Positions 16,177-24,695 of a stretch of 40,612 nt of DNA are shown piece by piece. The first letter of the stretch is position 1; the number at the start of each line of letters is the position of its first letter. Under the pieces are notes generated by a model, which did not search any database, had not been told where the DNA came from, and worked only from the letters and a program-made list of their open reading frames with translations. Position numbers and translations under genes: made by a program. This stretch comes from Bacillota bacterium (GTDB lineage: Bacteria; Bacillota_I; Bacilli_A; Erysipelotrichales; Erysipelotrichaceae), in the NCBI GenBank assembly GCA_023388535.1, contig JAEWFZ010000009.1, positions 1-40,612 on the forward strand. Direction: 5' to 3'.

Positions 16177-17800
16177 CTACTTCTAGTAACCTTTGTACAT
16201 CCGCATCACTAAATCCACCAGCCTTCTTCCAAGTTTCTAGATCTAGTTCAGAGAATATTACAAGTTCTTCTTTTTCTGTAGCTTGAATGATTTCATCAAC
16301 CATGTTGTTCATTGATAATTTTTCATTTTCATCAACAATACGATCATATATATAAGGGAAATTAGTTTCTCTATAGAAATTTAATTTCATTGGTTCTAAT
16401 TGAATTAGTTCACCATTTTCAATAGTTCCAAGAAGCCCGTATTTCAATTCATAATTAGTTAATTTAGATTTCATGCCACGAGCTAGTTCTTGATATTGAT
16501 CTTTATCAGACTCTAGAAGATTAATTCTCTCTAATGGATCATTTTCCATATCGAAAAGTTCTTCACGACCACCGCCAAAATAATAGTTATATTTAAACGA
16601 CTTATCTCTTAAAGAAATCCATCTTCTATTTCCCTTAGAATGTTCAATATAGATTTCTTCGTGTTTCTTTTGACTGTTAATCAAAGAAATTCCTGGTAGA
16701 TCAATATTTGCGGGATATGTCGTTCCTGCTAATTCAACAAAAGTTGGCATAATATCATTTAAGGTGACTAAATCATGTTCAATATAGTTTTTCTTAAACA
16801 ATTTCGGATATCTAATAATAAAAGGTACCTTACTACTCGCATCATAGGGAAGAAACTTCTGATACGTACCGTTACTACCAAACATTTCACCATGATCACT
16901 CATAAAAATAATCACCGTATTATCAAGTTGACCAATGGCTTCCAGTTTATCAAGAATCCTTCCTATGTTCTCATCAACATGTGTTATTTGAGAACAGTAT
17001 AGTTCTTTGGATCTTTGTAAAACCTCTTTATTAGGATAATTTGAAATATTTATGTTCTCTTGAGCCAAAGTCGAGATCGAAGTTTCAGAATCATAACTAG
17101 GGAATAATTCTTTACCCTTATATAAATCTGCTAATCGATCAATCGTATTAAATGGTGGATGCGGAGAAATCCAATTAGACCAAACAAAGAAAGGACGGCG
17201 ACCACGATTTTCGTTAAGATACGAAATTGTCTCATCAGCTACCCATTTATTAGCATGAAACTCTTCAGGTACAAGAGAGCGCTGAGGTTGCATATAAAGC
17301 AAATGACGAACGCCATGCATACTCTGGATATTACCCAAGCCATTCTTCTTTAAGAACATAGCATAAGCATCATCCTCACGCCAACGTGGTATCTCATCCA
17401 TGTCCAATAACCGGTTAAAACCATTATGACGAAGCGCAGGTTGAAAATGAAGCTTACCAATAGCAATGGTGTCATAACCTTCATCTGAAAGTATTTGCCC
17501 AATAGTAGGTAAGTCATATGGGATATTCTTTTGGATATCAAAATAATTATCATCAAATCCATGATGCTTAGCAGTAAGTCCTGTCAGAACATTGTGTCTA
17601 GCTGGAATACAAACTGGATTCATAGAATAACAATTGATGTAAGTAGTGCCTTCATGAGCTAATCTATCAAGATTTGGTGTAATCATAAATCTATTTTCTT
17701 CAGCCAAAGCTGAATTCAAACAATCAAATCTCATTTGATCTACCGTTAACATTAGAATATTCGGCTGATCAGAATTTCGTATTTTATCAATATCTATCAT
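16142..17800 (-). CDS. cytosolic type I sulfatase with formylglycine motif
   Basis: This is a 552-residue alkaline-phosphatase-fold sulfatase. The maturation motif is C64-I-P-A-R68, and the catalytic Cys would become formylglycine. Metal and active-site candidates are D21 (TVDQMR), K115 and H117 (GKLHF), H213 (SPHPP) and D301/H302 (SDHGE). No signal peptide is present: the protein starts polar and reaches the first beta strand (PNILMLTVDQ) at residue 13, so it should act in the cytosol. It directly follows the BMP-type importer permease by 11 bp and overlaps its maturase gene. This suggests it desulfates an imported compound; the substrate cannot be read from the sequence. Confidence 0.9.
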   Translation of the reverse strand: MIDIDKIRNSDQPNILMLTVDQMRFDCLNSALAEENRFMITPNLDRLAHEGTTYINCYSMNPVCIPARHNVLTGLTAKHHGFDDNYFDIQKNIPYDLPTIGQILSDEGYDTIAIGKLHFQPALRHNGFNRLLDMDEIPRWREDDAYAMFLKKNGLGNIQSMHGVRHLLYMQPQRSLVPEEFHANKWVADETISYLNENRGRRPFFVWSNWISPHPPFNTIDRLADLYKGKELFPSYDSETSISTLAQENINISNYPNKEVLQRSKELYCSQITHVDENIGRILDKLEAIGQLDNTVIIFMSDHGEMFGSNGTYQKFLPYDASSKVPFIIRYPKLFKKNYIEHDLVTLNDIMPTFVELAGTTYPANIDLPGISLINSQKKHEEIYIEHSKGNRRWISLRDKSFKYNYYFGGGREELFDMENDPLERINLLESDKDQYQELARGMKSKLTNYELKYGLLGTIENGELIQLEPMKLNFYRETNFPYIYDRIVDENEKLSMNNMVDEIIQATEKEELVIFSELDLETWKKAGGFSDADVQRLLEVDEQRKNRRTSK

Positions 17801-17811
17801 TATAATACTCC

Positions 17812-18726
17812 CTAAGCTTCATTATTAACATAGTCGGTACTCTTACTGCGTTGGTTTCTAATAGCCACAATCCATAGCGTAATTAACGTTAAAAGGTATG
17901 GAATCGTTTGAATCAAAGCCGCCGGAAAACCAAGAGTCTGAATTCTCATAGTAGCGGCATCTGAAAAACTAAAAAGCAAAGAACCATATAAGGTACCAAT
18001 AGGCGTACTACCACCAAATATATTAGCTGCCATAGCAATAAAACCTCGCCCACTAGTCATATTATCAGTGAACATTGTAAGCTGCCCAAGTGACAACTGA
18101 GCACCAGCCATACCACAAAGAACTCCAGAAACAATAATTACTGCAAAACGAATCCGGTTTGTATTAACACCAACAGATTCAACTGCTTTTGAATGTTCAC
18201 CAGTCCCACGTAAACGCAAACCAAATGGAGTCTTATAATAAACATAATTAACAACTCCCAGAATCAAAAAAGAAAGTGGCACCAAAATACTTTGATTATT
18301 AAATGCTCTCAAAATAGGTATATCATTTAAAAAAGGTATTCTAATTTTCATAAGCGGTTGAATCTTTTCAGATGAGAAAGCACCACTTACTCCAAATAAA
18401 ATTCTTAACAAATACTTAGTAATCCCTAAGGCAAACATATTCAAAGCAACCGAAACCACAATGTTATTTGCTTTGAATTTAATGTTAAATAAAGCAAATA
18501 AATAACCAAGTAAACCTCCAATTAGCATAGAAAATAGCAATCCAGCCCATCCCGAATTCATGAAGTAACTACCCACTACGGCAGAGAAAGCACCAATAAG
18601 CATCATCCCCTCTAAAGCCATATTAAGCAAACCAACGCGAGAAGTTAACATGCCACCTAATCCTGCCAACAAAATAGGTGGTAATGCACGTAACATTACT
18701 TCTAAAATAATTTCAGCGATTTGCAT
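17812..18726 (-). CDS. nupQ: BMP-type (nucleoside) ABC importer permease, second subunit
   Basis: This 304-residue inner-membrane protein has about eight to nine hydrophobic helices. It shows the family pattern LLNMALEGMMLIGAFSAV near residue 35 and RGFIAMAANIFGGSTPIGTL near residue 235, typical of the YufQ/NupQ side of riboside importers. It pairs with the permease encoded upstream: the stop and start of the two genes share bases at 18726. With the ATPase and lipoprotein it makes a complete uptake system. The substrate class is inferred from family; the linked sulfatase hints at an unusual cargo. Confidence 0.88.
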   Translation of the reverse strand: MQIAEIILEVMLRALPPILLAGLGGMLTSRVGLLNMALEGMMLIGAFSAVVGSYFMNSGWAGLLFSMLIGGLLGYLFALFNIKFKANNIVVSVALNMFALGITKYLLRILFGVSGAFSSEKIQPLMKIRIPFLNDIPILRAFNNQSILVPLSFLILGVVNYVYYKTPFGLRLRGTGEHSKAVESVGVNTNRIRFAVIIVSGVLCGMAGAQLSLGQLTMFTDNMTSGRGFIAMAANIFGGSTPIGTLYGSLLFSFSDAATMRIQTLGFPAALIQTIPYLLTLITLWIVAIRNQRSKSTDYVNNEA

Positions 18727-19751
18727 TATGATCCCTCCTTACGAATTACTCTTCTCTTCTTGAATTTAATTAATTGATCCGCTGCTAAAAACATAATAAT
18801 TACCGCTTGGATAGAACTAATTAAATCTCTAGTAACACTGGTCATTATTTCCATATAGATCGAGCCACTCGTTAAAGCACCAAAGAACAAACCACCAATG
18901 ATTGCACCAATAGGATTCAACAAACCAAGATAAGCTACTGTGATACCATTAAAACCATAACCAGGAGAAAAGTCTGCAATAAAACGACCATTAACGCCAA
19001 GCGTTTGTTCAGCACCAGCCAAACCCGCAATTCCCGCAGACAAAAGCATAATCAAATATGTCATTTTTCTCTTATCAATACCTATCGTTGCTGCAAAGGA
19101 TTCATTTTGTCCAAATGCACGAATTTTATATCCCAATTGTGTTTTAAACAAAACGAAAAATAAAATCGCTGCGACAACTAAAGCAAGTAAAAACCCAATA
19201 TTCAAAGTGGAATTTGATACAATCCTTGGTAATTGTGCATTAGAATCAACTTGATACGTTGCACTAATTGGTACATCTCCCTTAAATGGATAAGAAGCTA
19301 AGTAATTAGTTAAAAGTTGTGCAACATTGTTCATCATGATTGTTGTAATAACAATATTCGTATTATATCTTTCCTTCAAAAATGCAGGAAACAAAGACCA
19401 TAAACCGCCAGCAACAAAAGCTCCAATCAAACAAAGTGGAATAAGTATAAAAGAAGGTAAACTAGCACCATAAATACCAATCAAAGCACTAACAAAAGCT
19501 CCCCAATACATTTGCCCTTCAAGTCCTATATTCCAAATACCAGATCTAAAACTGATAGAAGCTGCCAAACCCATAAAAATTAATGGGGTGGCATTCGATA
19601 AAGTTTGAAAAATAGCATTTCTATCTCTAAAAGCACCTTGTAACAATGCCATATATGCTTCTAAAGGCGTAGTTTTTGTAGGCAAAATCAGCAACGCACC
19701 TACTAGTAAACTAATTACTATAGCTATTAATGGTTTAATTAAGTTTTTCAT
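18726..19751 (-). CDS. nupP: BMP-type (nucleoside) ABC importer permease, first subunit
   Basis: This 341-residue permease has an N-terminal membrane anchor (PLIAIVISLLVGALLIL), then about eight more helices. It shows the conserved WNIGLEGQMYWGAFVSALIG near residue 72 and GYGFNGITVAYLGLLNPIGAI near residue 255, like YufP/NupP. It forms the heterodimeric membrane channel with the downstream permease. It overlaps the ATPase gene by 17 bp and ends at the start of the next permease, so all are translated as one operon. Confidence 0.88.
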   Translation of the reverse strand: MKNLIKPLIAIVISLLVGALLILPTKTTPLEAYMALLQGAFRDRNAIFQTLSNATPLIFMGLAASISFRSGIWNIGLEGQMYWGAFVSALIGIYGASLPSFILIPLCLIGAFVAGGLWSLFPAFLKERYNTNIVITTIMMNNVAQLLTNYLASYPFKGDVPISATYQVDSNAQLPRIVSNSTLNIGFLLALVVAAILFFVLFKTQLGYKIRAFGQNESFAATIGIDKRKMTYLIMLLSAGIAGLAGAEQTLGVNGRFIADFSPGYGFNGITVAYLGLLNPIGAIIGGLFFGALTSGSIYMEIMTSVTRDLISSIQAVIIMFLAADQLIKFKKRRVIRKEGS

Positions 19752-21261
19752 GATTTACTCCCGTTGCCATCAAATAGCCGATTTCCTGTCGAGTGTACTC
19801 TGTCGTCGGTTTGTTACTAACAATTCTACCTTGGTAAAGTACCGCCAAAGTATCACTGATACTTAATAATTCATCAAGATCTGAAGAAAAATAAATAATA
19901 GCAACACCTTCGTTTCGAAGCTTAATTAATTCATCTTTAATAAAGCTAATCGCTCCAATATCTACACCACGTGTTGGTTCACAAGCAACGATAAAACTAG
20001 ATTTTGTTGCGGTTTCTCTAGCTATGACTACTTTTTGTTGATTACCACCCGACATTTGTGAAGTTAATATATTTGGGTTATTTGGTCTTATATCAAATAC
20101 CTCAATAGCACGATTTGCGTTATCTTCAATTGCTTGTGTATTTAGAATCTTCAAGAATCCTTTAGAAAATCTATCTGAATCTTCATATCCACCAATTAAA
20201 TTTTCCATGATATTCCAAGTTAAACATAATCCATCTACTGAATGATCCTCTGGAATATAGGAGATTCCTTTGCGTAATCGCTCTTTTCTGTCATAACTAG
20301 AAACATCTTCACCATTTAACTTAATTACTCCACTGTCCATTGGGATAAGACCAGCAAGTACAGCCTCTAATTCACTTTGTCCATTTCCGCTAATAGCCGC
20401 AACTCCTAAGATCTCGCCTTTGTGAATTTTAAATGATACATCATCAAGTATTTGGATGCCATTTAAATCTCGCAGATTAATTTTTCCTACATCAACCGCT
20501 ACAGTTTTTTTCAAGAAAGGATCTCTGTCTAACATCGTTGGCAGTTCTCTACCAATCATATCCACAGTAATCTTCGAAATACTAGCGTCTTCTATATCTT
20601 GTTCGCTTACTATTTTTCCGTTACGCATCACCATCACCCGATCAGCTACTTGCATTACCTCATGCAACTTATGAGTAATCATTATTATTGAGCGATTGTT
20701 TTTAACTAATTTATCTAGATTTAAAAATAATTCTTGAGTTTCTTGAGGTGTTAATACCGCAGTTGGTTCATCAAGAATTATGATATTGGCATTTCTATAT
20801 AAACATTTCAAAATTTCTATCTGTTGTCTTAAGCCTACTGGATAATCTGTAACTAGCTTATCCAAATCTAGTTTAAATCCTAATTCATCTTGTAAATCAT
20901 TGACGATTTTTCTTGCTTTATCAAAGTCGATAGATAGTCCTTTTCTTGGTTCCTGACCTAAGATAACATTTTCAAGAACAGTTAAATGACCCATCAACAT
21001 AAAATGTTGATGGACCATTCCTATTCCATATTTCATAGCATCCGTGGAATTAGAAAACTTTACTTCTTTTCCGTTCACAAAAATTTTTCCTTTAGTTGGC
21101 TCTTCTAGACCATACAAAACGTTCATAAGGGTAGATTTGCCCGCTCCATTTTCTCCTACGACACATAGGATTTCAGAGCTATTCAGGGTTAAATCAACAT
21201 TATCGTTTGCTACAACATTCGGATATTCTTTTACAATACCCTTCATTTCGATAAGTGGCAT
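19735..21261 (-). CDS. nupO: BMP-type (nucleoside) ABC importer ATPase, duplicated ABC domains
   Basis: This 508-residue protein has two ABC domains in tandem. The first has a canonical Walker A (GENGAGKST, about 36-44) and Walker B (IIILDEPTAVLTP), but a weak signature (VGLRQQIEIL). The second has the degenerate GNGQSE in place of Walker A but a good signature MSGGNQQKVVIARE, and EPTRGVD as its Walker B end. This asymmetry is normal for the RbsA/YufO-type ATPases of sugar and nucleoside importers. It energises uptake from the cytoplasmic side. It starts 11 bp after the lipoprotein gene. Confidence 0.92.
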   Translation of the reverse strand: MPLIEMKGIVKEYPNVVANDNVDLTLNSSEILCVVGENGAGKSTLMNVLYGLEEPTKGKIFVNGKEVKFSNSTDAMKYGIGMVHQHFMLMGHLTVLENVILGQEPRKGLSIDFDKARKIVNDLQDELGFKLDLDKLVTDYPVGLRQQIEILKCLYRNANIIILDEPTAVLTPQETQELFLNLDKLVKNNRSIIMITHKLHEVMQVADRVMVMRNGKIVSEQDIEDASISKITVDMIGRELPTMLDRDPFLKKTVAVDVGKINLRDLNGIQILDDVSFKIHKGEILGVAAISGNGQSELEAVLAGLIPMDSGVIKLNGEDVSSYDRKERLRKGISYIPEDHSVDGLCLTWNIMENLIGGYEDSDRFSKGFLKILNTQAIEDNANRAIEVFDIRPNNPNILTSQMSGGNQQKVVIARETATKSSFIVACEPTRGVDIGAISFIKDELIKLRNEGVAIIYFSSDLDELLSISDTLAVLYQGRIVSNKPTTEYTRQEIGYLMATGVNHEKLN

Positions 21262-21272
21262 ACTAAACTCCT

Positions 21273-22280
21273 TTATTCAAATAAGTCTGTAACTTTAATT
21301 TCTCCATCAATGATTTGTTGTTTAACAGTTTCTAATTCTTTCAGTATTTCTTCACCAATAACATCTTTAGTGAATTTGAAATCTGTAAGTCCAACACCTT
21401 CTTCAGCTAAACCATAAATTTGTGTTTCAGCTTTAAGTTTGGACGATTTTAATTGACCTACCAAATTAAATACGGCATTATCTAAACGTTTCATCATACT
21501 TGATAAAACCTTTCCTTCAACAATATAATCTTGGTTTTGGTCAACACCAATAGCAAATAAATCCGCTTTTTCTTTCACAGCTTCAAATAAACCTTCACCA
21601 GTCTTACCGGCTACCCCAAAGATAACATCAGCTCCACTATTATAGATTTGCAGGGCAAACTCCTTACCTTTTCCCGGATCAGAAAAGGAACCAACATAAG
21701 AAGAAGTAATCTCTACATTCGGATTCGCTTTCTTTGCTCCTTCTTCATAACCAACAAAGAAACGATTAATTGCAGGAGCATCAGCTCCTCCTAAGAATCC
21801 AATATGACTTGTTTTGCTGAATTTTGCTGCAAGATATCCAGCTAAGAAGGAACCTTCATGGTCAGCAAATCGAATAATGGATACATTGTCGCCAGTAACA
21901 TCAATATTTACTCCAGCAAACCAAGTATTTGGATACTGTGGAGCAAGTGATGTTAGAACATCACCCCAGTCATTTCCTACAGTAATAACTAAATTAAAAC
22001 CTGCATCAGCAACAGATTTTAACGCGGTAGCATAATCAGAATAAGATTGATTTTCAACAACTGAAACTTCAACGTCCAATTCCTTTTCTGCTCTTTGTAA
22101 ACCTTGCCAAGCCATGTCATTAAAGGATCGGTCACCTAAACCGCCTGAACCCGTTAACAAAGCCACTTTATAATTACTTTCAGAGGTTTTGGTTTCACCG
22201 TTCTTTTTTGGGCTTTCAGGTGAACAACCAACGAGGACGAACAAACATAATGCAATTAAGATAAGTTTTACTTTACTCAT
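21273..22280 (-). CDS. bmpA: BMP-family substrate-binding lipoprotein
   Basis: The protein is about 335 residues when started at MSKVKLILIALC. That ATG has GGAGG at 6 nt and is preferred to an ATG 30 bp upstream. A lipoprotein signal peptide ends in the lipobox LVGC, so the protein should be anchored outside the cell membrane. The mature part has the Bmp/Med fold pattern: KVALLTGSGGLGDRSFNDMAWQG at the N-terminus, VGNDWGD, and the hinge DAPAINRFFVGYEEGAK. BMP proteins of this kind (PnrA, BmpA, NupN) bind purine or other nucleosides. It leads the importer operon, behind a terminator and a short promoter region. Confidence 0.9.
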   Translation of the reverse strand: MSKVKLILIALCLFVLVGCSPESPKKNGETKTSESNYKVALLTGSGGLGDRSFNDMAWQGLQRAEKELDVEVSVVENQSYSDYATALKSVADAGFNLVITVGNDWGDVLTSLAPQYPNTWFAGVNIDVTGDNVSIIRFADHEGSFLAGYLAAKFSKTSHIGFLGGADAPAINRFFVGYEEGAKKANPNVEITSSYVGSFSDPGKGKEFALQIYNSGADVIFGVAGKTGEGLFEAVKEKADLFAIGVDQNQDYIVEGKVLSSMMKRLDNAVFNLVGQLKSSKLKAETQIYGLAEEGVGLTDFKFTKDVIGEEILKELETVKQQIIDGEIKVTDLFE

Positions 22281-22331
22281 AATTTCCTCCTTTTTCTTAA
22301 TATAATGCATATTATCGAAGAAAGTGCTAAC

Positions 22332-22355
22332 AAAAAAAAGGACAAATGTCCTTTT
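22332..22355 (-). terminator. intrinsic terminator after the Crp-like gene
   Basis: The minus strand reads AAAAGGAC, ATTT, GTCCTTTT followed by more T residues, directly at the stop codon of the regulator gene. It separates the regulator from the importer operon, which then needs its own promoter in 22281-22331. A TGCA-centred imperfect palindrome near 22302-22318 may be an operator, but is weak. Confidence 0.8.
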
Positions 22356-23029
22356 TAGAATAATTTATATTGATTCTTGTTAATTGTAATCATTTTATGT
22401 TCTACACTAATATAACCTTCTTCTTTTAACTGATTAAGCACTCTGCTCAACGAACGTATTTCACAACCAATAGCATTAGCTATCTCCGCTCTAGATTCTA
22501 TATTGATAAACTTTTGATTATATACAAAAAAATTTGTAGGAATTTGCACATATAAATAGTTCATCAAACGTTCTTTGATAGGTTTATTTCCCATAAGGAT
22601 ATGCCATTCAATCCTTGCATAACATCGTTCAATTACTTTTACCAAGATATGTCTTTCTAAAGACGGATATTTAGCAAACAATTCAGACAGATTTGTCTTT
22701 TTTATTTTTATGAGTACACAATTTGTATTACAAATAACACTTGAAAGATATCTAGGAATCTTCGCAACAAACTCATAAAAGCCAATGAAATCAAATGCTT
22801 CAAAAGAAAAAGTCTTAACAAAGTTTCCTTCTAGTGTTGTTTTAACTACTGCACAATTACCCTCCATTAGGAAATACGCACCATCAATTAAACTTTTTTC
22901 TTTTATAAACTCCGTTCCCATACTAAAAGATACAATTTCAAACAAGTGATAGTCAGAAGAATCTATCTTATCGAAGAAATCAGTTCCTTTGTAATTAGAT
23001 AAATATTCATTAACTTCAACGTTTTTCAA
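22355..23029 (-). CDS. Crp/Fnr-family transcriptional regulator
   Basis: This 224-residue protein has an N-terminal cyclic-nucleotide-binding-type beta roll (about 20-120, with GAYFLMEGNCAVVKTTLEGN and FDFIGFYEF), a dimerisation helix (IKERLMNYLYVQIP) and a C-terminal winged helix (SRAEIANAIGCEIRSLSRVLNQLKEEGYI). It lacks the N-terminal cysteine cluster of Fnr, and the cAMP-contact arginine is not evident, so another signal is likely. The start is TTG with GGTGAGG about 6 nt upstream. Position suggests it controls the importer-sulfatase operon directly downstream on the same strand. Confidence 0.85.
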   Translation of the reverse strand: MKNVEVNEYLSNYKGTDFFDKIDSSDYHLFEIVSFSMGTEFIKEKSLIDGAYFLMEGNCAVVKTTLEGNFVKTFSFEAFDFIGFYEFVAKIPRYLSSVICNTNCVLIKIKKTNLSELFAKYPSLERHILVKVIERCYARIEWHILMGNKPIKERLMNYLYVQIPTNFFVYNQKFINIESRAEIANAIGCEIRSLSRVLNQLKEEGYISVEHKMITINKNQYKLF

Positions 23030-23217
23030 TTATTCCTCACCTGCAACTATTGTATCATTTTTATCAACTACCTTTATGTAAAGTTAAGAATGTTCAAAAA
23101 ATTCATTAAAACATCTAAACTGGATTGAGATGATTAGGTACATGGTTCTATCTTCTTATAAATGGTAACTCAATGATAAGTTTCCCACAAAATAAACAAG
23201 AAAGGCTCGCTCTATTA

Positions 23218-23245
23218 TTGAAAGCCTATAAGAACAAGTTATACT
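23218..23245 (+). promoter_or_regulatory. probable promoter of the chromate-type transporter pair
   Basis: TTGAAA, a 16-bp spacer and TATACT lie about 20 bp before the first gene. A short hairpin (AGGCT with AGCCT, near 23202-23227) overlaps the -35 box. Confidence 0.5.
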
Positions 23246-23265
23246 AAATACAAGAGGTGAAACCA

Positions 23266-23814
23266 TTGAACAATATCGAACTATTCAAAACATTCTTTAA
23301 AATCAACATCGTGACTTTTGGTGGTGGATTCACGATTGCACCTGTAGTTATTGACGAATTTTCAAATAAACGTGGGCTAGTCGACAAAAAAGACATGCTC
23401 GATCTCATTGCATTAGCTCAAAGCGGTCCCGGAGCCTTAGCGGTGAGTACTTGTCTTTTAGTCGGATACAAAATCAATGGTCTAAAGGGTGCTTTAGTAT
23501 CAATATTAGCTTCGGTCTTACCACCTTTACTTGTTATTAGTATATTGTATTATTTTTACGCGGAAGTTTCAGAAAATTACTGGATTAGAGCGGCCTTAAG
23601 AGGAATGAGTGGGGTCATTTGTGCTGTCTTAATCTTAACCACCTATCAACTCGGTAAAGTCGCATTACATCAACGGCCAATCTTTTCGGCACTTGTTATG
23701 ATTGGAACCTTCTTAATCGGCTACTTCAGCAATATCAACATAGCTCTTATCATCTTAGGACTTGCGCTCATTGGCGCTGTCCTTTTCAGCTTGAAAGGAA
23801 TTAAGGTACCTTAA
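23266..23814 (+). CDS. CHR-family (chromate-type) transporter, first half
   Basis: This protein of about 182 residues carries one CHR domain: VTFGGGFTIAPVVIDEF near the N-terminus, LIALAQSGPGALAVSTCLLVGYKINGLKGA, and about six hydrophobic helices. The preferred start is TTG at 23266, with GAGGTG 6 nt upstream; a GTG at 23257 lies inside that ribosome-binding site. Split CHR proteins work as a pair of short subunits, and the second is encoded 1 bp later. The physiological substrate of such pairs in anaerobes is unclear; chromate export is a family label, not shown here. Confidence 0.85.
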   Translation: MNNIELFKTFFKINIVTFGGGFTIAPVVIDEFSNKRGLVDKKDMLDLIALAQSGPGALAVSTCLLVGYKINGLKGALVSILASVLPPLLVISILYYFYAEVSENYWIRAALRGMSGVICAVLILTTYQLGKVALHQRPIFSALVMIGTFLIGYFSNINIALIILGLALIGAVLFSLKGIKVP

Positions 23815-23815
23815 G

Positions 23816-24370
23816 ATGCTCTTGAAACTATTTTTAGCTTTTCTTAATATCGGTATGATTGCCTTTGGCGGAGGATACGCAGCCCTACCTATTATTCAAG
23901 ATGTTATTGTTCGCCAACATGGCTGGTTATCGATGTTAGAAATGGTAGACGTTGTCACTCTCTCTCAACTCACTCCAGGCCCTATAGCCGTAAACGCAGC
24001 TAGTTTCGTGGGAACCAAGATTGCTGGTATTCCCGGAGCAGTTGTGGCGACTTTAGGAAATATTTTACCACAATCACTATTAATGTTTGGTTTAGGGGCT
24101 TTATTATTTCGTGGTAAGAAAATCGTACTATTAGATAATATATTAAAAGCTCTGCGACCGGGAGTTGTAGGCTTAATTGCTATAGCTACCCTAGATATGA
24201 TTATCAGCTCAATCTTTAAAACAACCAAATTACTACCTATCGATCCAATCGCAATTATAGGGCTCATTATTGGACTTATTTTGTACTATAAAAAGATGAA
24301 CGTTATGCGCCTAATTATCGTTGGCGCTGCATTGGGAATATCCCTCGGTTTTTTTGAGAGGTTATTATAA
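23816..24370 (+). CDS. CHR-family (chromate-type) transporter, second half
   Basis: This 184-residue protein has the second CHR domain: IAFGGGYAALPIIQDVIV, VTLSQLTPGPIAVNAASFVGTKIAG, and about five to six helices. It begins one base after the stop of its partner, so the two are translationally coupled. Opposite membrane orientation of the two halves is known for split CHR pairs and is likely here. A stem-loop at 24443-24467 probably ends the transcript. Confidence 0.85.
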   Translation: MLLKLFLAFLNIGMIAFGGGYAALPIIQDVIVRQHGWLSMLEMVDVVTLSQLTPGPIAVNAASFVGTKIAGIPGAVVATLGNILPQSLLMFGLGALLFRGKKIVLLDNILKALRPGVVGLIAIATLDMIISSIFKTTKLLPIDPIAIIGLIIGLILYYKKMNVMRLIIVGAALGISLGFFERLL

Positions 24371-24442
24371 AAATATTTTTTGTTATTGAGAATCTGGTAA
24401 AAATCTAAATAAAAACATTCTTTAAAAGCATCGTTTAGAAAC

Positions 24443-24467
24443 AAAGCCATAGGAATCCTATGGCTTT
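24443..24467. terminator. probable bidirectional terminator
   Basis: A perfect 11-bp stem (AAAGCCATAGG with CCTATGGCTTT) with a 3-nt loop sits between convergent genes. The T-run is short on both strands. Confidence 0.65.
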
Positions 24468-24470
24468 ACG

Positions 24471-24626
24471 TCATCTTTCATCAAGTGGTCCTTGTCGAAT
24501 CTCATCCAACAGGACCGCTACATGATCTATAATGATTAAACAATCTTCCAATGATACAAATTTATACTCACCGATTTCTTCTAACACGATCTCCAGCAAG
24601 ACCCGTATCAAATCATTTCTATTCAC
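24471..24626 (-). CDS. 51-residue uncharacterised protein
   Basis: A GTG start at 24626 has AAGGAGG 7 nt upstream. The frame runs 51 codons, with a pattern of two amphipathic helices (LIRVLLEIVLEEIG and LEDCLIIIDHVAVLLDEI) and a polar end. It stops 4 bp before a strong stem-loop, which fits a real small gene ending at a terminator. There is no signal peptide or known motif. The gene lies between the CHR pair and the ABC exporter. Function is not recognised. Confidence 0.6.
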   Translation of the reverse strand: MNRNDLIRVLLEIVLEEIGEYKFVSLEDCLIIIDHVAVLLDEIRQGPLDER

Positions 24627-24695
24627 GGTTGAACCTCCTTTAGCTTCATATATGCATTGACAAAGAAAGTTCCTAGCTAATATCTTGAAAGATTT

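Noticed and set aside
22300..22320. TGCA-centred palindrome before the BMP lipoprotein gene as a Crp/Fnr site
   Set aside because: The arms match imperfectly and do not resemble TGTGA or TTGAT half-sites well enough.
23257..24370. The two short CHR proteins as a frameshifted single gene
   Set aside because: Each has its own start and full CHR domain; split pairs are a known normal form of this family.
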